Below are positions 38,495 to 43,393 of a stretch of DNA of 43,393 bases, piece by piece (position 1 is the stretch's first letter; each line of letters begins with the position of its first letter). This stretch comes from Clostridium lacusfryxellense (GTDB lineage: Bacteria; Bacillota; Clostridia; Clostridiales; Clostridiaceae): assembly GCF_018861735.1 (NCBI RefSeq), contig NZ_JAHLEB010000044.1, positions 1-43,393 on the forward strand. Direction: 5' to 3'. The notes beneath the pieces are model-generated. The model was not told where the DNA came from. It saw nothing but the letters and a program-made list of their open reading frames with translations, and did no database searches. Both the position numbers and the translations under genes were made by a program.

Positions 38495-39733
38495 ATGTCT
38501 ATGAGATTAACTGTAAAGGATAAGAATAAGTTATTATTGGATGAAGGTAAACAACTCTTAAACTATGGTTTAGTACTCAGAATTTATCCCAGTGAAGAAC
38601 AGGAAACTCTAATAAATAAGACATTTGGGTGTTCACGGTTTATATATAATAAATATTTATCTGATAGAAAAGATTGTTTTTCAAATACAAAAACAACACT
38701 AAGAGTGAATAATTACAAGGCGGAGGTTATGAATCCCCTTAAGCAGAAAAAAGGCTTAGAATTTCTTAAAGAAGTAGATAAGTTTGCACTAGAAGCTGCC
38801 CTTGAAAATGTAGAGGATGCTTATTCTCGATTTTTTAAACATCAAACCAATTTTCCAAGGTTTAAATCTAAGAAACACGCTAAAAAATCTTATACTACTA
38901 AATACACGAATGATAATATTAGGGTAGATTTAGATAAAGTAGTTATTAGACTTCCAAAGTTAAAAGAAGTCTTGTTTGCCTTACCTAAACAAAATAAGAC
39001 TAATAATAAAATTTTAAATATTGGGAAAGAAACTACTAAGATAACCAAGGCTATAATTTCTCAAAAAGGAACTCGGTATTATGTTTCATTAACTATTGAA
39101 GAGGTTATTCCACTTATTAAAAAGTTGGAACTAAATAATATAGATAATTCTAAGATTATAGGATTGGATATGGGCTTAAAGGATTTTCTTATTGCCTCAA
39201 ATGGAAGGGATAATTTTAAAACTTCGAATCCTAAATTTTTAAGGAACTCTGAAAAGAAGTTAATTAAACTACAAAAGAAACTCCCTAAAAAAATAGAGGG
39301 GTCAAAAAACTACTTAAAAGCTAAAGAAAGATTGAATTTAATTCATGCACAAGTTGCCAATCAAAGAAAGGATTTCATGCATAAACTAAGTCGTAAACTT
39401 ATTAATGAAAATCAAGTTATAGTAGTTGAAGACTTAAATATTAAAGGTATGATAAAAAATCATAAATTAGCGAAATCAATTAGTGATGCAGGTTGGTATA
39501 AATTTGTAACATTTTTAAAGTACAAGTTAGAATGGCAAGGAAAACAATTAGTGAAAATAGATAGGTTCTTTGCTTCTTCAAAATTGTGTAACCATTGTGG
39601 TACTAAGAATATTATGTTGACCTTAAGCGATAGGGAATGGACTTGCAGCAAATGTAACCAAAAACATGATAGGGATATAAACGCCTCACTAAATATACGA
39701 AGTGAAGGAATGAGAATATTAGGTTTAGTGTAA
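38495..39733 (+). CDS. tnpB: RNA-guided endonuclease TnpB (IS605 OrfB)
   Basis: 412 residues. The N-terminus LRIYPSEEQETLINKTFGCSRFIYNKYL is the OrfB helix-turn-helix. The RuvC-like catalytic triad is visible: Asp225 in IIGLDMGLKDF, Glu312 in VIVVEDLNIKGM and Asp394 in KHDRDINASLNI. The zinc finger has Cys365, Cys368, Cys384 and Cys387. No frameshift or missing residue, so it should be active. TnpB cuts DNA next to a TAM using the RNA made from the element's right end. AAAAAGGAGGCG precedes the ATG. Confidence 0.95.
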   Translation: MSMRLTVKDKNKLLLDEGKQLLNYGLVLRIYPSEEQETLINKTFGCSRFIYNKYLSDRKDCFSNTKTTLRVNNYKAEVMNPLKQKKGLEFLKEVDKFALEAALENVEDAYSRFFKHQTNFPRFKSKKHAKKSYTTKYTNDNIRVDLDKVVIRLPKLKEVLFALPKQNKTNNKILNIGKETTKITKAIISQKGTRYYVSLTIEEVIPLIKKLELNNIDNSKIIGLDMGLKDFLIASNGRDNFKTSNPKFLRNSEKKLIKLQKKLPKKIEGSKNYLKAKERLNLIHAQVANQRKDFMHKLSRKLINENQVIVVEDLNIKGMIKNHKLAKSISDAGWYKFVTFLKYKLEWQGKQLVKIDRFFASSKLCNHCGTKNIMLTLSDREWTCSKCNQKHDRDINASLNIRSEGMRILGLV

Positions 39734-39901
39734 TATATACGTAAGGCACCGCTTGGGACAGTGGTAAGCGCCTGTCTTCTAGTTATAGAAGAGCAAAAGT
39801 ATTTCTTTTGTAGGAGAACATGTTAGACCATTATCTCGCAAGAGTTAAGGCTGTGTTTGATGAATCAGGAATACTGTGACTTTTAGTCATGGGTAGTTCA
39901 A
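39734..39901 (+). ncRNA. Putative omega (reRNA) right-end RNA
   Basis: The 168 bases after tnpB are non-coding, more GC-rich than the surroundings (GGCACCGCTTGGGACAGTGG) and contain several short stems, as in right-end guide RNAs of TnpB elements. The guide would be the first 16-20 bases after TTCAA. Assigned by position only, not by a covariance match. Confidence 0.6.
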
Positions 39902-39976
39902 ACAGGATTATTTCTTAATATTGCTGACACAATTATAATTGGAAAAGAAAATACAGTTGAAATCATAAATAGATAA
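39902..39976 (+). pseudogene. rpiA: Ribose-5-phosphate isomerase A, 3' part
   Basis: Reads TGLFLNIADTIIIGKENTVE and IINR then stop, matching the RpiA ending (GLF-N-AD-x-IIG-x-x-x-V). Joined directly to 38333 it continues in frame, but about 25 residues normally found between ILD and GLF (ending in IPGVVE) are absent, so gene loss preceded or accompanied the insertion. Confidence 0.8.
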
Positions 39977-40024
39977 TGGCAAGGATTTTATATAATATTA
40001 AGTTGTACTAGGGAGGAATGATTT

Positions 40025-40894
40025 ATGAAGGTAAAAGCTTATACAGTAAATTCATTTGCGAAATCTATTGAGGGAGGAAACCCGGCCGGAGTTGTTCTTA
40101 ATGCTGATCATTTATCAGAAAATGACATGAAAAAGATAGCAGGTATAATTGGTTTTAGTGAGACTGCCTTTGTAATGAAGTCAGATTTGGCAGATTTCAA
40201 GGTGCGATTTTTTACCCCTAAAGAAGAGGTTGATCTTTGTGGTCATGCAACAATAGCAACATTCTATACACTCTCAATGCAAGATTACATTAAGATAGGA
40301 AAATATTCTCAAGAAACCAAGGCTGGAATTTTAAATGTGGAATTAAAAGAAGACTTATTAATTATGATGCAACAAAATACCCCAAGCTATTATGAAATAA
40401 TAAGCAAGAAAGAAATTGCTGATTCCTTGAACATTACTCTAGCTGAAATGATTGAAGATCTCCCAGTACAGATCGTATCTACAGGCCTTAGGGATATAAT
40501 TGTACCTATTAAAAATATCGATATGCTGAACTCCATAAATCCAGACTTTAGAAAGGTCGCAGAGATTAGCAGTAAATATAATACAATCGGTTATCATATT
40601 TTCACACTTGAATCACTTAATAGTTCAAGTGCCTACTGTAGGAATTTGGCACCCCTCTATGGAATACCAGAAGAGTCAGCAACTGGTACATCCAATGGTG
40701 CCCTTGCTTGTTATCTATTTAAATATGGTAAAATTAACAATGATCATACATCTCATATAGTTATTGAACAAGGTTATTCAATGAAAAAGCCGTCAGAAAT
40801 AGTTGTAGATTTAACTACTCAAGAGAAAGAAATTCTTGAGGTCAAGGTCGGCGGAAAAGCATCAAATTTGTTTGAAATTGAAGTTGAAATATAA
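40025..40894 (+). CDS. PhzF family isomerase/epimerase-like protein
   Basis: 289 residues, two similar alpha-beta halves. KAYTVNSFAKSIEGGNPAGVVLNAD is the start signature, GFSETAFVMKS carries the catalytic Glu, and FFTPKEEVDLCGHATIATFY and the C-terminal EESATGTSNGALACYLFKYG complete it. Members isomerise phenazine precursors or related acids, and many are uncharacterised. GGGAGGAATGATTT precedes the start. No phenazine genes are present, so a general metabolic role is likely. Confidence 0.92.
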   Translation: MKVKAYTVNSFAKSIEGGNPAGVVLNADHLSENDMKKIAGIIGFSETAFVMKSDLADFKVRFFTPKEEVDLCGHATIATFYTLSMQDYIKIGKYSQETKAGILNVELKEDLLIMMQQNTPSYYEIISKKEIADSLNITLAEMIEDLPVQIVSTGLRDIIVPIKNIDMLNSINPDFRKVAEISSKYNTIGYHIFTLESLNSSSAYCRNLAPLYGIPEESATGTSNGALACYLFKYGKINNDHTSHIVIEQGYSMKKPSEIVVDLTTQEKEILEVKVGGKASNLFEIEVEI

Positions 40895-40933
40895 CCGCTG
40901 AGCATATTTATAGTACAAGAAAGGAAGGGGAAA

Positions 40934-41350
40934 ATGAAAAAAAGACATTATTTTATACTTATGATCGCAATAATTACCCTAATTCTTACTATGAACAATC
41001 TTAATATTATTAAAAAAGATAGGTTATACTACACAGGGAAAATTGAGAGTATAAATCAAAAGCACGGCACTACCACAGTCGAAGTTTCACCTGTTTCAAG
41101 TAATCGTTATTTCATAACTGAAATTAAAGCGAATCATCAAATAGAATATAAATTAGATAGTATAACGGTTTCGGGACTGAGCGACCCAATCAAAGATTTT
41201 AAAAGAGTTAAAATGGGTGAACTTGGTGAATTGGTCACAAAATTTAAAGTTGGCGATACTATTATATTTAAAGTTGTGAACAAGGATTACGACAAGAATG
41301 AACATAATTTAAAAATTAATGAACTTGCAGTAGACAGAACTTTAGAATAA
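40934..41350 (+). CDS. Exported hypothetical protein
   Basis: 138 residues. KKRHYFILMIAIITLILTM is a signal anchor; the rest forms beta-strands: RLYYTGKIESINQKHGTTTVEVSPV and FKVGDTIIFKVVNKDYD, with an OB-fold-like spacing. AAGGAAGGGGAAA precedes the ATG. It follows phzF by 39 bases and may be cotranscribed. Function unknown. Confidence 0.6.
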   Translation: MKKRHYFILMIAIITLILTMNNLNIIKKDRLYYTGKIESINQKHGTTTVEVSPVSSNRYFITEIKANHQIEYKLDSITVSGLSDPIKDFKRVKMGELGELVTKFKVGDTIIFKVVNKDYDKNEHNLKINELAVDRTLE

Positions 41351-41371
41351 TAATCCAGTTAAATTTAACAT

Positions 41372-41467
41372 GTGCGATATTCATTAGCATTTAAAGAGGC
41401 CACTTTAGGTTATGATTCAAATGGGTCTACTGGTCGCAGGCATCTGGAGCAAGAACAAGAATTTTAA
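41372..41467 (+). pseudogene. Short gene remnant
   Basis: 31 codons from a GTG without a ribosome site: YSLAFKEATLGYDSNGSTGR and a tail HLEQEQEF. It contains the first of two short segments shared with 33.5 kb. Family not recognised. Confidence 0.3.
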
Positions 41468-41472
41468 AATAA

Positions 41473-41661
41473 TTATTTATCTTTTGTAATAGGCTTATTC
41501 ACCATTATAATTACACCAACAATAGTAACTACAACTGCAAGAACATAAAAATAAAATCCAACATCGGATGAAATCTTTGATGTTACTATAACTGATATTA
41601 ATGCAATTATACCGCCTATGTAGGGCAGCAATGCTTTTCTATTAACGTTTCCCTTCTTCAT
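41473..41661 (-). CDS. Small two-helix membrane protein
   Basis: 62 residues: helices near 12-28 and 36-52, basic ends KKGNVNRK and NKPITKDK. The start at 41661 follows AAAGGAG; the longer frame to 41694 is not preferred. No family recognised. A 23-base piece of its coding sequence recurs at 33575-33597. Confidence 0.55.
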   Translation of the reverse strand: MKKGNVNRKALLPYIGGIIALISVIVTSKISSDVGFYFYVLAVVVTIVGVIIMVNKPITKDK

Positions 41662-41870
41662 AAATGATATCTCTCCTTTGCAATTATGAAACAACTAATA
41701 TAAATATTGTACCATAATGAATTTCTCTTAGAGTTAATAATAATTTAATTAAATTTAACTATAATATAAAAAGATAGAATATGCAAATATACAAAATATG
41801 CTATAATTTATATAGATTTAAGCCGAGATCGTAGAAAAATATGAAACAATTTAATTATTGGGGGTGTATT

Positions 41871-42368
41871 TTGGGTTATAAAAAAAATTGGTTATTAATT
41901 TCACTATTAGCTTTAGTTTTTATGATTACATCTTGTTCTAGTGGTCTAAAGTTTAGTACAATTGCGGGACAATTCTCCAAAACAACTGATAAGATAGCAG
42001 TTGAATATAATAATAAATCAACTAAAGGCTTTTATGCTTCACTTGATTTTGAATTAACAGAAGGTAGAGTTGAGTGGGAAATTGTTAATGCTAAAAATGA
42101 ACCTGTTTTTAAAGGTTATATACTTTATGAGAATGGGAAGACATATAGGGAACTAACTTATCCACTAAATTATATGAATGGTAATGGAAATTTAAATAGC
42201 AAAGAAGAAGTTCTGAATGGTTTAGATGTAAATGGTAATAAAATACTAGACTTTGGCTATCTTCAATTTGATACAAGTATATTTGGTAAGTACAATCTTA
42301 AATTAAAGCCAATAAATGCAGCGGGAAGTTATAAATTGGTATGGAGTGATAAATTACCACGAAAATGA
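41871..42368 (+). CDS. Lipoprotein of unknown function
   Basis: About 165 residues. GYKKNWLLISLLALVFMITSC is a lipoprotein signal peptide (lipobox ITSC) followed by SSGLKFSTIAGQFSK and a beta-rich domain with FYASLDFELTEGRVEWEIVN and a C-terminal SYKLVWSDKLP. The TTG at 41871 with GGGGGTG is preferred; ATG 41841 lies in the same frame but has no ribosome site. Similar lipoproteins occur in clostridia without assigned function. Confidence 0.65.
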   Translation: MGYKKNWLLISLLALVFMITSCSSGLKFSTIAGQFSKTTDKIAVEYNNKSTKGFYASLDFELTEGRVEWEIVNAKNEPVFKGYILYENGKTYRELTYPLNYMNGNGNLNSKEEVLNGLDVNGNKILDFGYLQFDTSIFGKYNLKLKPINAAGSYKLVWSDKLPRK

Positions 42369-42505
42369 TACATGTAGAATGGATATTATGATTTTTATAA
42401 TATATAGTTTAGTTAATTCGGAATCGTAGAATAGAACTAAACCGCTAACAGCGGTGGCAGACGAGTGCTAAGTACATTAATTTGATTTTTACTTAAATAA
42501 AATAG

Positions 42506-42540
42506 AAAGAAGTATCTTATTTGACTAAGATACTTCTTTA
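42506..42540 (+). terminator. Perfect 14-bp terminator
   Basis: AAAGAAGTATCTTA / TAAGATACTTCTTT (42506-42519 and 42526-42539) around TTTGAC. It closes the lipoprotein gene and insulates the recombinase. A smaller hairpin ACCGCT / AGCGGT lies at 42440-42454. Confidence 0.85.
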
Positions 42541-42604
42541 TTATAATGTACACTTCCTTTAAACTTTTATTGTTGAAATAAAAAATAAGGGAGTGTTATT
42601 ATTT

Positions 42605-43336
42605 ATGTCAGAATTAAGAAAAAGAATGAAAATGGATATGGAACTAAAGGGCTACAGCCCAAGGACTATAGAAAACTATACCCGCCAAGTTAGTAACTTT
42701 GCTAAGCATTACAATAAATCACCAGAGCTTTTAAGAGAAAAAGAAATACGTGAATATCTACATTATTGTATCATGGAAAAGAAATTAAGTGAAGGTACTG
42801 TTAATTATATTAATGCAAGTCTTAAATTTTTTTATACTAAAACGCTTAATAGATATTGGAATATGGATAAGCTTTTTAGAATTAAAGAGCCAAGAAGATT
42901 ACCTTCCGTTTTATCACCAGAGGAAGTTAAATCTATCTTTGATGTTACTGAAAACCTTAAGCATAAAGCAATTCTTATGACGATTTACTCCGCAGGATTA
43001 AGGGTTAGCGAAGTTTGTAATTTAAAAATAACAGATATTGATAGCAAAAACATGCAAATATTAATAAGAGAAGGTAAAGGTAAAAAAGATAGGTACTCAT
43101 TGTTATCAAATGCAAATCTTGAAATTCTCAGAGAGTATTGGAAAAGATATCACCCTACGGAATATTTATTTTCTGGAAGGGGACGTACAGATTCTATAAC
43201 CCCACGTAGTGTTCAACATATAATGGAAAAATCTATAAAAAAAACTAATATCACTAAAAAAGCATCAATTCACACGCTTCGTCATTATGTAGAGTGTTAT
43301 ATTATGGTGAGTACTCAAATAAATTGGCTTATCTAG
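42605..43336 (+). pseudogene. Tyrosine recombinase (XerC/D- or phage-integrase type), truncated
   Basis: Intact from MSELRKRMKMDMELKGYSPR (SAM-like core-binding domain) through YSAGLRVSEVCNL (first catalytic Arg133) and EGKGKKDRYSLL (catalytic Lys) to IHTLRH (catalytic H223 and R226). After His227 (base 43285) the sequence switches to unrelated residues YVECYIMVSTQINWLI and stop. The second-half His/Trp and the nucleophile Tyr are missing, so it cannot work alone. Usual length is about 290. GGGAGTG sets the ATG at 42605. The break suggests an insertion that continues past the window. Confidence 0.82.
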
Positions 43337-43366
43337 AGGGTTCCTATGTTATTTACTCACCATAAT
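43301..43366. repeat. 13-bp perfect inverted repeat at the recombinase break
   Basis: ATTATGGTGAGTA (43301-43313) and TACTCACCATAAT (43354-43366) flank 40 bases. It lies directly after the break in the recombinase gene and may be the end region of an inserted mobile element or a recombination site. Confidence 0.7.
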
Positions 43367-43393
43367 TGTTCATAATAAGTATATCAATGTTTT

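Larger units (their letters stand above)
38334..39901 (+). mobile_element. TnpB-only IS200/IS605-type element
   Basis: The 1,568-bp element lies in rpiA directly 3' of TTGAT, the target/TAM type known for ISDra2, and ends with TTCAA, the usual right-end cleavage motif. The left end carries an imperfect hairpin (CCAC...GTGG at 38341-38376) and the right end TGACT/AGTCA (39877-39889). There is no tnpA, so it needs a transposase in trans. Both boundaries are inferred from motifs and from the interrupted gene; no target duplication is expected for this family. Confidence 0.8.

Noticed and set aside
42431-42475. Region with ACCGCTAACAGCGGT as a possible recombination site
   Set aside because: Only a six-base stem, single copy, and no matching partner elsewhere in the window.

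Overview
The window is very AT-rich, with low-GC Firmicute codon use, AGGAGG-type ribosome binding sites and extended -10 promoters. It also holds a guanidine-I riboswitch and an L-2-amino-thiazoline-4-carboxylic acid hydrolase relative, and many of its small families (DUF4829, DUF1801, YkvA, VanZ-like) are typical of Clostridium. I read it as an accessory stretch of a Clostridium-like chromosome. No rRNA, tRNA or CRISPR array was seen.

Layout. 1-5.7 kb: end of an unknown gene, a nitroreductase, a YdhG-like protein, a HEAT-like protein, small membrane proteins, a MarR regulator with a ferredoxin-nitroreductase, and an SMR exporter (Gdx/SugE type) behind a guanidine-I riboswitch. 6-10.7 kb: a DUF1361 membrane protein, a PspC / YdcF / D-Ala-D-Ala ligase operon, an autoregulated XRE repressor with a frameshifted membrane partner, and a YkvA-like protein. 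11-18.8 kb: a run of nucleotide-handling enzymes (three divergent HIT proteins, a Nudix hydrolase, a CMP/dCMP-type deaminase, two HAD phosphatases and a P-loop kinase), broken by two low-complexity proteins. 18.9-22.5 kb: a lipoprotein, PlsY, a CrtO-like acyltransferase, a Maa-type acetyltransferase and a GNAT. 22.6-25.5 kb: a metallo-beta-lactamase-fold protein, then a TetR gene divergent from a GT1 glycosyltransferase. 25.6-34.5 kb: a patchwork of single GNAT, VOC, ATC hydrolase and tiny membrane-protein genes with several deletion-fused remnants. 34.6-37.8 kb: a probable presenilin/SPP-like GxGD membrane protease, a MerR regulator with two tandem TipAS-like domains, and a VanZ-like protein. 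37.8-40 kb: rpiA interrupted by a TnpB-only IS200/IS605-type element. 40-43.4 kb: PhzF, exported proteins, and a tyrosine recombinase truncated at the right edge.

Most genes are monocistronic or in pairs, lie mainly on the plus strand, and have their own ribosome binding sites. Many look like drug or stress defences (SMR, GT1, GNATs, VanZ, TipAS-MerR, VOC) or pool-cleaning enzymes (HIT, Nudix, HAD). A dispersed element of about 60 bp and a shared extended -10 promoter recur between unrelated genes, and gene debris is common. This suggests an island that gains, shuffles and loses single genes.

The most noteworthy items are the GxGD protease candidate, the TnpB element whose predicted guide plus TAM rebuilds an in-frame rpiA junction, the dispersed repeat, the dual palindromic operators of the XRE gene, and the triple HIT cluster.
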